This document shows, one piece after another, positions 1 through 7,926 of a DNA stretch of 9,091 bases. Each line of letters opens with the position of its first letter. The first letter of the stretch is position 1. The translations under genes were made by a program, and so were the position numbers. The stretch is taken from assembly GCA_026392815.1 (NCBI GenBank), contig JAPLBI010000016.1:15220-24310 (forward strand). Reading direction: 5' to 3'. The notes beneath the pieces are model-generated. The model ran no database searches. It saw nothing but the letters and a program-made list of their open reading frames with translations, and was not told the origin of the DNA. The stretch comes from Actinomycetota bacterium (GTDB lineage Bacteria; Actinomycetota; Actinomycetes; Nanopelagicales; Nanopelagicaceae).

Positions 1-1530
1 AGCCATTGCACCAATGCTCACCAAAAGTACATCTGCACTCTCTCCGCGATATAGAACATCGATGCCATCGCGTCTTTCAAATGCTGGAAGATCTTCTTGA
101 ACCGCTCCCTTTGGAAAGCGCAGCAGCGATGGCGCATCTGAAATAGCAACTGCTTCGCGCAAAATTTCACGCAGTCGTGCGCCATCACGAGGTGCGCCCA
201 CATGCATATTTGGAACAATTCCAGTTAACGCTAGATCCCAAATGCCATGGTGAGAAGGACCGTCATCTCCGGTAACTCCAGAGCGATCTAATACGAAGGT
301 AACGCCAGCCTTGTGCAGCGCCACATCTAAGAGCAACTGATCAAATGCACGATTTAAGAATGTTGAATAAAGTGCGACAACTGGGTGCAGACCAGCAAAT
401 GCCATTCCTGCTGCGCTAGTGACGGCATGTTGTTCTGCAATGCCAACATCGATAGTGCGCTCAGGAAATGCTTTCTCGAATTTATCTAAACCTGTTGGTC
501 CAAGCATCGCTGCCGTTATCGCGACGATATCGCTGCGTTCGTGGCCAATCGCAACTAACTCTTCGGAAAATACTTTGGTCCAGCTGGTACCGCTCTTCGC
601 CAAAGGCGCGCCAGTTTCTGGATCAACGATTCCAACTGCGTGAAATTTTTCGGCTTCATCTGCAACTGCAGGTTGATGGCCACGTCCCTTTTCAGTGATT
701 GCATGAACAAGAACTGGCGCGCCAAATTCTTTAGCTTTGGCTAAAGCCTTTTCAAGGGCGGCGATATCGTGGCCGTCAATTGGACCCATGTACTTCAGGC
801 CGAGATCTTCAAACATTCCTTGCGGGGCGACAATATCTTTTATGCCTTTCTTCATTCCATGCAAAGTTTCATAAATCGGGGCGCCGACAACTGGAGTCTT
901 ATGTAGAAATTCTTTACCCCAGTCAAGGAATCTTTCATAACCGCGGGTTACGCGCAGAGTTGAGAGATAAGTTGCAAGTCCGCCAATTGTTGGAGAGTAA
1001 GAACGTTCGTTATCGTTTACGACGATTACTAAATTTCGCTCTTCTGTAGCTGCAATATTATTGAGCGCCTCCCAAGACATACCGCCGGTGAGGGCGCCAT
1101 CGCCAACCACAACAACTACATGGCGATCACTTTGCCCAGTACGTGAAAATCCGTAGGAAATTCCATCGCCCCAGGAAAGCGCAGTTGAGGCATGCGAATT
1201 TTCAATTACATCGTGTTCGCTCTCGCTGCGATTTGGGTAACCAGCGATTCCACCGCGTTGGCGCAGACCATCGAAACTATCTGCGCGGCCGGTAATTATC
1301 TTGTGTACATACGACTGATGCCCAGTATCAAAGAGCACTACATCGCGCGGTGAATCAAAGGTTCTATGTATCGCCAGAGTTAGCTCGACAACGCCTAAGT
1401 TAGGGCCGAGATGGCCGCCGGTCTTAGAGACTTTTTCGATAAGGAAATGGCGAATCTCTTCGCTTAACTTATCTAGCTGCGCGCGATCTAGCGCCTTAAT
1501 ATCAGCGGGACCTTTAATCGACTCGAGCAC
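1..1530 (-). CDS. dxs: 1-deoxy-D-xylulose-5-phosphate synthase, 3' end cut by window edge
   Basis: DXS condenses pyruvate with glyceraldehyde 3-phosphate, using thiamine diphosphate (TPP), to start the cytosolic MEP pathway for isoprenoids. Reading leftward from a GTG at 1528-1530 gives 510 open codons to the window edge; the family is usually about 620-640 residues, so roughly the last fifth is missing. Visible motifs: [13 protein letters not shown] at the N-terminus, [22 protein letters not shown] (68-77), the metal/TPP-binding GDGALTGG from residue 143, IAEQHA with the catalytic Glu at about 366, then FLNRAFDQ and [12 protein letters not shown] in the pyrimidine-binding domain. The GTG is chosen because an in-frame TAG sits at 1540-1542 and actinobacterial DXS proteins start with a similar M-LESI sequence. 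There is no good Shine-Dalgarno sequence; a -10-like TAGACT lies 6 nt upstream. It follows acnA after 49 bp with no clear terminator, so readthrough is possible. The family call is secure. Confidence 0.97.
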   Translation of the reverse strand, partial: MLESIKGPADIKALDRAQLDKLSEEIRHFLIEKVSKTGGHLGPNLGVVELTLAIHRTFDSPRDVVLFDTGHQSYVHKIITGRADSFDGLRQRGGIAGYPNRSESEHDVIENSHASTALSWGDGISYGFSRTGQSDRHVVVVVGDGALTGGMSWEALNNIAATEERNLVIVVNDNERSYSPTIGGLATYLSTLRVTRGYERFLDWGKEFLHKTPVVGAPIYETLHGMKKGIKDIVAPQGMFEDLGLKYMGPIDGHDIAALEKALAKAKEFGAPVLVHAITEKGRGHQPAVADEAEKFHAVGIVDPETGAPLAKSGTSWTKVFSEELVAIGHERSDIVAITAAMLGPTGLDKFEKAFPERTIDVGIAEQHAVTSAAGMAFAGLHPVVALYSTFLNRAFDQLLLDVALHKAGVTFVLDRSGVTGDDGPSHHGIWDLALTGIVPNMHVGAPRDGARLREILREAVAISDAPSLLRFPKGAVQEDLPAFERRDGIDVLYRGESADVLLVSIGAMA

Positions 1531-1536
1531 GTGCTT

Positions 1537-1542
1537 AGTCTA
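1537..1542 (-). promoter_or_regulatory. Possible -10 element (TAGACT) of a leaderless dxs transcript
   Basis: TAGACT on the minus strand is followed by 6 nt and then the dxs GTG, which would put the transcription start at the start codon. There is no recognisable -35 and no ribosome-binding site. Alone the match is weak (TAnnnT only); it gains weight because four other lead genes here show the same geometry. Confidence 0.35.
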
Positions 1543-1579
1543 GTTAAGGCCCTGCAGTTACGCGATTTTTACGTGATAT

Positions 1580-4237
1580 TTAGGCGAGAAGGGACCTTAA
1601 GACGTACTGCATGATTCCGCCGTGGCGATAATAATCACCCTCACCTGGCGTATCGATGCGAACCTTTGCGGTAAATGTCTTATCCCCTGCTGTAACAGTT
1701 ACCTCTTTCGGAATACCTCCGGTATTTAGCGCGGTGATTCCGGAGATCGCAAATGTTTCATCGCCCTTAAGTCCCAGGCTCTGTGCAGTATCGCCATTAG
1801 TAAATTGCAATGGAAGAACTCCCATTCCAATCAGATTCGAACGGTGAATGCGCTCAAAGCTTTCAGCGATTACTGCGCGAACTCCAAGGAGAGCAGTTCC
1901 CTTTGCGGCCCAGTCGCGAGATGAACCTGATCCGTACTCTTTTCCAGCCAAGATAACTAGCCCAACGCCGGCTGCTTGATAAGCAACCGATGCATCGTAA
2001 ATTGTTGACTGTGCACCGTTATCAAGGAAGTTGCGAGTAAAGCCACCTTCTATGCCATCTAGCAACATATTCTTTAAGCGAATATTTGCAAAGGTGCCGC
2101 GAATCATTACTTCGTGGTTTCCGCGGCGTGATCCATATGAGTTGAAATCTGCACGCGCAACGCCATGCGCTTCTAGGTATTTGCCTGCTGGTGAATCAGC
2201 CTTGATATTTCCTGCAGGTGAGATGTGATCTGTTGTTACTGAATCTCCGAGAATTGCTAGAACTCGCGCTCCTGCGATATCGGTAACTGGCTTTGGTTGC
2301 GCCGGCATTCCATCAAAGTATGGCGGTTTGCGAACATAGGTTGATTGCGCATCCCATTCGAATGTCTTGCCAGTTGGCGTATCAAGTGATTTCCAACGGT
2401 GATCGCCATCAAAGACAGTTGCATAATCTTTCTTAAACATCTCAGATGAGATAGAAGAATCAATTACATCTTGAATCTCTTTCGCACTTGGCCAGATATC
2501 TGCCAAGAGAACTTCCTTGCCATCCTTATCGGTGCCAAGTGAATCCTTTTTAAAGTCGTGGTTCATAGTGCCTGCTAGCGCGTAGGCAACTACAAGTGGA
2601 GGTGAAGCTAAGTAGTTCATCTTCACATCAGGGCTAATGCGGCCTTCAAAGTTACGGTTGCCAGATAGCACGGCAGTTACAGCAAGATCGTGTTCGTTAA
2701 CAGATTTGCTGATTTCTATTGGAAGCGGACCAGAGTTTCCGATACAAGTTACGCAGCCATAGCCAACAAGGTGGAAACCAAGTGCTTGCATATATTGAGT
2801 TAGGCCGGCGCGATCGTAGTAATCGGTAACAACTTTTGATCCTGGTGCCAGAGTTGTCTTTACCCATGGCTTAGAAGTTAGGCCGCGTTCTACCGCTTTC
2901 TTAGCAAGTAGCGCAGCGCCGATCATTACCGAAGGATTTGAGGTATTTGTACATGAGGTAATTGATGCAATTACGACGTCACCATTTTTAATGGTTGTCT
3001 CTTTTGCGCCAACCTTTACTGGGTAGGCCTCTTTGCCAGTCTTATCTGTGAAATAAGTTGGCAAGATTTTATCGAAGGCCGACTTTGAATCGCTTAGCGA
3101 GATGCGATCTTGTGGGCGCTTAGGTCCAGAGATTGATGGAACAACTGTTGAAAGATCTAGTTCAACATGTTCGGAATATCGTGGGCTAACTGATGGGTCA
3201 TGCCACATGCCCTGCGCTTTTGCATATTGCTCAACAAGTGCAAGCTGATCTTCGCTTCGTCCAGTAAGACGAAGGTAGCGAAGGGTTTCATCATCAATTG
3301 GGAAGATGGCACAAGTTGAACCATATTCAGGGCTCATATTTCCAATTGTGGTGCGGTTCGCCATTGGTACAGAGACAACGCCCGGTCCATAAAATTCAAC
3401 GAACTTTCCAACGACGCCATGCTTACGCAATATCTCGGTAATCGTTAGCGCCATATCTGTGGCAGTTGTGCCAACAGGAAGTGAACCACTTAGCTTGAAT
3501 CCAACTACGCGAGGAATCAACATTGAAACTGGCTGACCCAGAAGAGCTGCTTCTGCCTCGATACCGCCGACGCCCCAGCCAAGTACTCCGAGTCCGTTGA
3601 CCATCGTTGTGTGTGAGTCCGTGCCGACGACAGTATCTGGATATGCGCGGAGCACTCCATTTACGGTGCGAGTCATGATTACTCGCGCTAGGTATTCAAT
3701 ATTTACTTGGTGAACAATTCCGGTTCCAGGTGGAACAACTTTAAATTCGTCGAAGGCGCCTTGGCCCCAGCGCAAGAAGCGATAACGCTCGCGGTTGCGC
3801 TCATATTCAATATCTGTGTTCTGCTCGAAAGAATCTTTAGTTCCAAATACATCTGCGATAACTGAGTGGTCGATAACTAGTTCAGCAGGTGCCAGCGGAT
3901 TTACCTTGGCCGGGTCTCCCCCGAGATCAACGATTGCTTCGCGCATAGTTGCAAGATCTACGACGCAAGGAACTCCAGTGAAATCCTGCATGACAACGCG
4001 GGCCGGCGTAAATTGAATTTCGGTATCTGGTTCAACTGAAGGATCCCATTGTGCGAGGGCTTTGATGTGATCAGCAGTGATATTTGCGCCATCTTCGGTG
4101 CGAAGTAAATTTTCAAGTAAGACTTTAAGCGAGAACGGCAAACTAGCAGCGCCCTCGATCTTAGAGATATCAAAGATTTCAAAGTCTTTGCCGCCAACGT
4201 TTAGATTCTTCTTGGCACCTAATGAATTTTTGCTCAT
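1580..4237 (-). CDS. acnA: Aconitate hydratase A (aconitase)
   Basis: Interconverts citrate and isocitrate through cis-aconitate in the cytosolic TCA cycle, using a [4Fe-4S] cluster. The 885 residues fit the monomeric AcnA/IRP type (about 890-940). Cluster ligands are C429 ([13 protein letters not shown]) and C495/C498 ([14 protein letters not shown]). Other family signatures are [16 protein letters not shown] (81-96), [18 protein letters not shown] (205-222) and [14 protein letters not shown] (300-313). The C-terminal swivel domain has [14 protein letters not shown] (664-677), [13 protein letters not shown] and the catalytic loop YGSGSSRDW (768-776), whose Ser and Arg act as base and substrate ligand. 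The ATG at 4235-4237 has a good ribosome-binding site (GAGGG, 7 nt upstream), the only strong one among the genes that open a transcript here. It starts 29 bp after the RNA methyltransferase stop, and a perfect 18-bp palindrome overlapping a candidate promoter lies directly upstream, suggesting its own control. The gene appears intact. Confidence 0.98.
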   Translation of the reverse strand: MSKNSLGAKKNLNVGGKDFEIFDISKIEGAASLPFSLKVLLENLLRTEDGANITADHIKALAQWDPSVEPDTEIQFTPARVVMQDFTGVPCVVDLATMREAIVDLGGDPAKVNPLAPAELVIDHSVIADVFGTKDSFEQNTDIEYERNRERYRFLRWGQGAFDEFKVVPPGTGIVHQVNIEYLARVIMTRTVNGVLRAYPDTVVGTDSHTTMVNGLGVLGWGVGGIEAEAALLGQPVSMLIPRVVGFKLSGSLPVGTTATDMALTITEILRKHGVVGKFVEFYGPGVVSVPMANRTTIGNMSPEYGSTCAIFPIDDETLRYLRLTGRSEDQLALVEQYAKAQGMWHDPSVSPRYSEHVELDLSTVVPSISGPKRPQDRISLSDSKSAFDKILPTYFTDKTGKEAYPVKVGAKETTIKNGDVVIASITSCTNTSNPSVMIGAALLAKKAVERGLTSKPWVKTTLAPGSKVVTDYYDRAGLTQYMQALGFHLVGYGCVTCIGNSGPLPIEISKSVNEHDLAVTAVLSGNRNFEGRISPDVKMNYLASPPLVVAYALAGTMNHDFKKDSLGTDKDGKEVLLADIWPSAKEIQDVIDSSISSEMFKKDYATVFDGDHRWKSLDTPTGKTFEWDAQSTYVRKPPYFDGMPAQPKPVTDIAGARVLAILGDSVTTDHISPAGNIKADSPAGKYLEAHGVARADFNSYGSRRGNHEVMIRGTFANIRLKNMLLDGIEGGFTRNFLDNGAQSTIYDASVAYQAAGVGLVILAGKEYGSGSSRDWAAKGTALLGVRAVIAESFERIHRSNLIGMGVLPLQFTNGDTAQSLGLKGDETFAISGITALNTGGIPKEVTVTAGDKTFTAKVRIDTPGEGDYYRHGGIMQYVLRSLLA

Positions 4238-4256
4238 CGTTTATCCCTCACTGATT

Positions 4257-4274
4257 TATCTTGACGTCAAGATA
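4257..4274. promoter_or_regulatory. Perfect 18-bp palindrome before acnA, candidate operator
   Basis: TATCTTGACGTCAAGATA reads identically on both strands. It spans the end of the methyltransferase gene (stop codon 4267-4269) and ends 19 bp before the acnA ATG. No T-run follows on either strand, so a terminator is unlikely; the ATCTTG/CAAGAT half-sites resemble a dimeric repressor site of MarR type. TamR, a MarR-family protein of Streptomyces coelicolor, is reported to control aconitase and other TCA genes in response to citrate or aconitates. I do not recall its operator precisely, so the link is inference. Confidence 0.65.
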
Positions 4275-5505
4275 CCTTAACTCGCTTAAAAAGCGCAACA
4301 GATTCGATGTGTTGCGTCATCGGAAAGAGATCAAAGGCGCGAATTTCGGCCAGCTGATAGCCCGAACTTTCCAGATACGCGCTATCTCGGGCAAGGGCTG
4401 CGGGATCGCAAGCCACGTAAACAATGGCGCGTGGCTTGAGTGAAACCATTGATTGAACGACGTTCTTACCCGCTCCTTCGCGAGGTGGATCGAGAATAAT
4501 TACATCGGCTTTGGAAAATCTCGGCAAGATCTTTTCTACATCACCGGTATGAATTCCGACATTGGTGCGCTCGGCAAAATTTCTAAGCGCATCCCCAGTC
4601 GCAGATTTACTACCTTCGACTAGATCAATTCTGCCGCTCTCGCCAACTAATTCGATAGCTTGAGAAGTAAAGAGCCCAACTCCCCCATATAAATCAAGTA
4701 CATGATCCCCGCTCTTAACTTGAGCGAACTTCAAAACGGCTTCAGTGAGGACTCTTGGCGCTTCCTTATGGCTCTGCCAGAACGAACGTTGTGAAACCTC
4801 TAATGGAAATTCATTTACCGCATATCTTGCGATATCTGGGCCTTCCGAAGTTCGCACTGGGGTCTCATCGCGCATATATCCCGTCGCAATGGTCCGCTCA
4901 CCGGTCGATGAAATAGAAACCTCAACCTGCAGATCCCCTTTCCACTTTCGATTACTCAACTCTTGATATTTCAATTCTGGTTGCAGAATTCGACAATCAG
5001 AGACCGGAACGACTTTATTGCTACGCGCCTGTCGAAATCCGAGCGCTCCATCGCGCGTTGTTACCGCTGTAAAGCGGGTGCGATATCCAAGCGGCCCAGC
5101 AACTTCTTCTACCTTCACAAGTACTTCCTTCTTGGCAATACGTGCGAATTGTTCAGTTATAACTTCACTCTTTAGCTGGCGTTGTCTTTCCAGCGAAATA
5201 TGTTGAAAGTCGCATCCCCCACAACCAGCGCGATGCGCAAATTGGCAAGGGGCGCTAACGCGATCACTAGAGGCACTCACAACTTTCACGACATCGGCAC
5301 GATTAAAAGAAGATCCGGTACCGGTTATCTCAATCTCAACTTCTTCACCAGGTATCGCATGGCGAACAAAGATCACTGCTCCCTGGTGGCGCGCTATGAA
5401 ATGACCGCCATGGGCGATCTTCTCGATGGTGACGTTAAAGCGTTGACCTACGGATAGGTCCGCCTTTCTTTCTGATTTTTCCATTCGAGCATCATCTACC
5501 GCCAT
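4267..5505 (-). CDS. TRAM-domain class I SAM-dependent RNA m5U methyltransferase (TrmA/RlmC/RlmD family)
   Basis: Predicted to methylate C5 of a uridine in tRNA or 23S rRNA; the target cannot be told from sequence. The 412 residues show an N-terminal TRAM (OB-fold) domain at about 17-75, then iron-sulfur cluster cysteines C87, C95, C98 (CQFAHRAGCGGCDFQH) and C171 (SDCRILQP). The central domain has SFWQSH (Q244). The Rossmann domain has the SAM loop LDLYGGVGLFT (270-280), an acidic VEGSK, ILDPPREG (337-344), the nucleophile C366 (VACDPAALARD) and the general base E401 (QHIESVALF). All catalytic parts are present, and it corresponds by position and architecture to Rv2689c of M. tuberculosis. 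The start is uncertain: ATG at 5503-5505 is preceded by TAGGCT and 7 nt (leaderless-like), while residue 8 (ATG at 5482-5484) is an alternative. Neither has a clear ribosome-binding site. It is divergent from ceoB and ends inside the palindrome before acnA. Confidence 0.93.
   Translation of the reverse strand: MAVDDARMEKSERKADLSVGQRFNVTIEKIAHGGHFIARHQGAVIFVRHAIPGEEVEIEITGTGSSFNRADVVKVVSASSDRVSAPCQFAHRAGCGGCDFQHISLERQRQLKSEVITEQFARIAKKEVLVKVEEVAGPLGYRTRFTAVTTRDGALGFRQARSNKVVPVSDCRILQPELKYQELSNRKWKGDLQVEVSISSTGERTIATGYMRDETPVRTSEGPDIARYAVNEFPLEVSQRSFWQSHKEAPRVLTEAVLKFAQVKSGDHVLDLYGGVGLFTSQAIELVGESGRIDLVEGSKSATGDALRNFAERTNVGIHTGDVEKILPRFSKADVIILDPPREGAGKNVVQSMVSLKPRAIVYVACDPAALARDSAYLESSGYQLAEIRAFDLFPMTQHIESVALFKRVKVS
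4269..4298 (-). promoter_or_regulatory. Candidate acnA promoter overlapping the palindrome
   Basis: On the minus strand TTGCGC (4298-4293), an 18-nt spacer and TATCTT (4274-4269) form a plausible -35/-10 pair. TATCTT is itself the left arm of the palindrome, so a protein bound there would block polymerase. Transcription would start near 4262, giving a leader of about 25 nt that carries the GAGGG ribosome-binding site. Each hexamer matches consensus at about four of six positions. Confidence 0.4.
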
Positions 5506-5512
5506 GTGCCCA

Positions 5513-5518
5513 AGCCTA
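5513..5518 (-). promoter_or_regulatory. Possible -10 element (TAGGCT) of the RNA methyltransferase gene
   Basis: TAGGCT lies 7 nt upstream of the ATG at 5503-5505, so transcription would begin at or next to the start codon. No -35 is visible (CACAAG at 17-nt spacing). It faces the ceoB -10 candidate across only 7 bp, so the two promoters could not be fully occupied together. Confidence 0.3.
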
Positions 5519-5525
5519 GAGGTGG

Positions 5526-5531
5526 TAAGTT
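5526..5531 (+). promoter_or_regulatory. Possible -10 element (TAAGTT) of ceoB
   Basis: TAAGTT is followed by 7 nt and the proposed ceoB GTG at 5539-5541, the geometry expected of a leaderless mRNA. A competing reading is a leadered mRNA using GAGGTGG at 5519-5525 as ribosome-binding site, but its spacing to the GTG (13 nt) is long. No -35 is visible. Confidence 0.3.
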
Positions 5532-5538
5532 AAACCTT

Positions 5539-6204
5539 GTGCACGCCGTGATTATGGGATGCGGTCGAGTTGGTTCCTCTTTGGCGAGCGAACTTGAAGC
5601 AGCTGGCCATTCGGTTGCAATTATTGATCAATCTCGCGAAGCCTTCCGTCGCCTAGGCCCAGACTTTAAAGGTCGAACAGTCGCTGGCGTTGGCTTTGAT
5701 CGCGATACCTTGCTTGAGGCCGGAATCGAAACAGCCGATGCATTTGCCGCTGTAAGCAATGGTGATAACTCAAATATTTTGGCAGCGCGCGTTGCCCGCG
5801 AAACTTATGGCGTAGCAAATGTTGTTGCGCGTATCTACGATCCAGGTCGCGCTGAGATTTACCAGCGCCTTGGTATTCCAACTGTTGCAACTGTTATCTG
5901 GGCAACCGATCAGATCCTGCGTCGCCTAGTGCCTGAAGGTTCACTCTCCGAATGGCGCGATGCCAGCGGAACAATTCAACTCTGCGAAATGCACCCCCAC
6001 AAAGATTGGTTCGGTCGTCCGATTGCAGAAATTGAGTTAGCGATCGAAGCCCGCGTCGCATTCTTAACTCGCCTTGCTGAAGGTTTGATCCCTGATGAGC
6101 ACACCGTTTTGCAAGAAGGCGATCTGATGCATGTAACTGTGCGCGCCGAAAACACTGCTGCCGTAGAAGCAATTCTGGCCCGCTCACCTGAGGATCATTC
6201 ATGA
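5539..6204 (+). CDS. ceoB: TrkA-family potassium uptake regulatory protein CeoB (RCK_N + RCK_C)
   Basis: Cytosolic RCK protein that binds nucleotide and gates a membrane potassium transporter; it corresponds to CeoB (Rv2691) of mycobacteria. From the GTG at 5539 it has 221 residues, the usual size. The N-terminal Rossmann fold has IMGCGRVGSSLASELEAAGH (GxGxxG at 7-12) with an acidic D30 ending beta-2, which favours NAD(H)-type binding. Then come VGFDRDTLLEAGI, SNGDNSNILAARVA and ARIYDPGRAEIYQRLGIPTV. The RCK_C domain runs from about 135 to 215 (FGRPIAEIEL, RVAFLTRLAEG, LQEGDLMHVTVR). The frame stays open back to a GTG at 5506, but the extra MPKPRGGKLNL is not seen in homologues, which begin M-H-x-V-I-M-G-C-G; hence the later GTG. 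Its stop overlaps the ceoC start (ATGA), so the two are translationally coupled. No transporter subunit is in the window. Confidence 0.93.
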   Translation: MHAVIMGCGRVGSSLASELEAAGHSVAIIDQSREAFRRLGPDFKGRTVAGVGFDRDTLLEAGIETADAFAAVSNGDNSNILAARVARETYGVANVVARIYDPGRAEIYQRLGIPTVATVIWATDQILRRLVPEGSLSEWRDASGTIQLCEMHPHKDWFGRPIAEIELAIEARVAFLTRLAEGLIPDEHTVLQEGDLMHVTVRAENTAAVEAILARSPEDHS

Positions 6205-6860
6205 GAATTGCTATCGCAGGAGCTGGAAATGTCGGTCGTGCAATTGCGCGCGAACTTCTTGATAACGGACACCAAGTACTTCTAATCGACCGCGATCCAA
6301 AAGCGTTAAAGATGGAATCTGTTCCAGATGCCGAATGGTTGATGGCCGATGCCTGTGAAATTACCTCACTCGATAATGCAGTATTGAATAATTGTCAGGT
6401 TTTAGTTGCGGCAACGGGAGATGACAAAGTTAATTTAGTTGCCTCACTCTTGGCCAAGACTGAATATGGCGTTCCTCGCGTTGTTGCCCGAATCAATCAT
6501 CCAAAGAATGAGTGGCTCTTTGATTCATCTTGGGGAGTAGATGTTGCAGTATCAACTCCACGAATTATCTCAGCGCTAGTTGAAGAAGCGGTAAGCGTCG
6601 GAGATGTTGTTCGACTCTTCTCTTTCCGCAAGGGTCAAGCCAACTTAGTTGAGTTAACACTTCCTGATACATCGATGTGCATTGGCAAAACCGTTGAAGA
6701 AATTACCCTTCCCGACGATGCATCTCTTGCCGCAATCGTGCGCGATGGTCGAGTGATTACTCCGACTCCAACTGATGTATTTAGCGCCGGCGATGAGCTT
6801 CTCTTTGTTGCATCAGCAACAGCTGAAGGTTTGATCAAATCCTGCTTTATCGAACAGTAG
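6201..6860 (+). CDS. ceoC: TrkA-family potassium uptake regulatory protein CeoC (RCK_N + RCK_C)
   Basis: Second RCK protein of the pair, 219 residues and complete. It probably acts with CeoB on a Trk/Ktr-type potassium transporter at the inner face of the membrane. IAGAGNVGRAIARELLDNGH carries GxGxxG at residues 7-12, with D30 ending beta-2 (LLIDRD); then ATGDDKVNLVASLLAKTEYG and VVARINHPKNEWLF complete the Rossmann half. The RCK_C half includes MCIGKTVEEITLPDDASLAAIVRDG and FSAGDELLFVA. The start is fixed by ATGA overlap with ceoB and by a GAGG ribosome-binding site about 7 nt upstream. CeoB and CeoC are related, and the tandem arrangement is usual in Actinobacteria. Only 2 bp separate its TAG from the stop of the convergent DUF3159 gene. 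Confidence 0.94.
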   Translation: MRIAIAGAGNVGRAIARELLDNGHQVLLIDRDPKALKMESVPDAEWLMADACEITSLDNAVLNNCQVLVAATGDDKVNLVASLLAKTEYGVPRVVARINHPKNEWLFDSSWGVDVAVSTPRIISALVEEAVSVGDVVRLFSFRKGQANLVELTLPDTSMCIGKTVEEITLPDDASLAAIVRDGRVITPTPTDVFSAGDELLFVASATAEGLIKSCFIEQ

Positions 6861-6862
6861 CT

Positions 6863-7489
6863 TTACTTTTCGCTAACTTTCGTTGTCGGAACAGTTTTTA
6901 AGATCATCCAAGAACCATATGCAGTCGCCAGAAATAGCGGATATCCCATAGCTAGATTTACCGTTCCGAGTAAATTCACATTTCCACTTCGATAAATCGG
7001 GTACTGCACGGCGATGCGCGCAAAGAACATCCCAACCCAGAGCCAACTAGCCCGCTTGTATGCGCGAGCTCGTGCCGGATCTTTACGCCATTGCAAGTTT
7101 TCTCCCAGAATTGGCCCAAGCAATAAACCAAGGATCGGCCATCCCGCCAAGTTGGCAATTAAGTAGACGCTGCCATATCCAAGGTTGGTAAGTAACTTTG
7201 GGATATAGAGATCGCTGGCATTTCCGGTGCGATTGGCAAACCAAGCGCAGATTAATGAACCAATCAACCCAGAGACTGCATGTTGAATTGTCTCGCGCAT
7301 GGCTAGGCGAATAATCGTTAAGAGCGCCGAAACTGCAACGGATGCAATAAGTGCGCTTTGAAGTTCATCTGTAACGTTGAAAACAACTAGAAAAATTACT
7401 GAGGGAATACCGGAATCAATTAAGCCTTTCTTGCCACCAAAAGCTGCAAGAACTTTCGCCTTATCCTCGTGATGTTCTGGGTTGCTCAT
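6863..7489 (-). CDS. DUF3159 family integral membrane protein
   Basis: Function unknown. The 208-residue protein has about six hydrophobic stretches: roughly 22-40, 43-62, 70-85, 102-128, 148-165 and 172-198. A short N-terminus begins MSNPEHHEDKAKVLAAFGG. Charged conserved-looking stretches are RLAMRETIQHAVSG (61-74), WFANRTGNASDLYIPK and WRKDPARARAYKRASW (134-149); the last is probably a cytoplasmic loop. Assignment to DUF3159 rests on this pattern and on position: in mycobacteria Rv2693c lies next to ceoC in the same convergent orientation. The start is ATG at 7487-7489, overlapping the dut stop (ATGA) with no ribosome-binding site, so translation probably depends on coupling to dut. In mycobacteria and Streptomyces an OB-fold gene and a DUF3710 gene usually lie between this gene and dut; here they are absent. 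Confidence 0.82.
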   Translation of the reverse strand: MSNPEHHEDKAKVLAAFGGKKGLIDSGIPSVIFLVVFNVTDELQSALIASVAVSALLTIIRLAMRETIQHAVSGLIGSLICAWFANRTGNASDLYIPKLLTNLGYGSVYLIANLAGWPILGLLLGPILGENLQWRKDPARARAYKRASWLWVGMFFARIAVQYPIYRSGNVNLLGTVNLAMGYPLFLATAYGSWMILKTVPTTKVSEK

Positions 7490-7926
7490 GTGCGGCCCGT
7501 AGATCCAAAGCCATCAGTGCCGCGCCCTGATCCAGGAAGGCTCTCGACTTCTAAGAAATCTGCACGTTCCACTTTCTGAATAACTAGCTGCGCGATGCGA
7601 TCTCCGCGTTTGAATGAAACGCTCTCTCTAGGATCGTGATTAATTAAAATAACTTGCAACTCTCCACGAAAACCAGCATCAACTGTGCCAGGTGCATTAA
7701 CCATGGTGACGCCATGTTTAATAGCAAGCCCTGAACGAGGATGAACTAGCGCAACATAGCCATCGGGAAGAGCGATCGAAATTCCTGTTGGAACAAGCGT
7801 GCGCTCCCCCGGTGCAAGAACAACATCAATGCGCGAGACGATATCTGCGCCAGCATCTCCGCCTTTTGCATAACGCGGCAGTGGTAGATCTGGATCTAGC
7901 CTTGTGACTAGTACTTGAACGCCCAT
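7486..7926 (-). CDS. dut: Deoxyuridine 5'-triphosphate nucleotidohydrolase (dUTPase)
   Basis: Cytosolic trimeric enzyme that hydrolyses dUTP to dUMP and pyrophosphate, keeping uracil out of DNA and feeding dTMP synthesis. The 146 residues hold all five trimeric dUTPase motifs: GDAGADI (23-29), PRSGLA (63-68), GTVDAGFRGEL with catalytic-type D83, RGDRIAQLV (107-115) and the C-terminal glycine-rich arm RGTDGFGSTG (135-144) that closes over the triphosphate. In that arm the fourth residue is Asp138, where Gly is more usual (RGxGGFGS). The gene starts at ATG 7924-7926, overlapping the thioesterase stop by one base (TAATG), and ends overlapping the DUF3159 start (ATGA). No ribosome-binding site is visible before the ATG, which fits translational coupling in a three-gene operon. 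Confidence 0.97.
   Translation of the reverse strand: MGVQVLVTRLDPDLPLPRYAKGGDAGADIVSRIDVVLAPGERTLVPTGISIALPDGYVALVHPRSGLAIKHGVTMVNAPGTVDAGFRGELQVILINHDPRESVSFKRGDRIAQLVIQKVERADFLEVESLPGSGRGTDGFGSTGRT

Noticed and set aside
419..698. Two overlapping plus-strand open frames of 74 and 76 codons
   Set aside because: Both are antisense to the conserved pyrimidine-binding part of dxs and overlap each other; shadows of a real gene.
780..1049. Plus-strand 89-codon open frame
   Set aside because: It lies antisense inside dxs, whose minus-strand translation carries clear DXS motifs throughout. It has no ribosome-binding site and no family resemblance.
1543..1579. Terminator between acnA and dxs
   Set aside because: Only 3-4 bp pairings (such as CGCG with ACGTG) and the restriction-site palindrome CTGCAG are visible; not enough to support a terminator.
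4257..4274. Palindrome read as a rho-independent terminator of the methyltransferase gene
   Set aside because: The stem is AT-rich, the palindrome has no natural loop, and no T-run follows on either strand.
4283..4295. Small hairpin CGCTT-AAA-AAGCG near the end of the methyltransferase gene
   Set aside because: Only five base pairs, inside coding sequence and without a T-run after it; probably chance.
5506..5538. Eleven extra codons at the start of ceoB
   Set aside because: The frame is open from a GTG at 5506, but the residues do not resemble the family N-terminus. They also cover the presumed divergent promoter region, so GTG 5539 was preferred.
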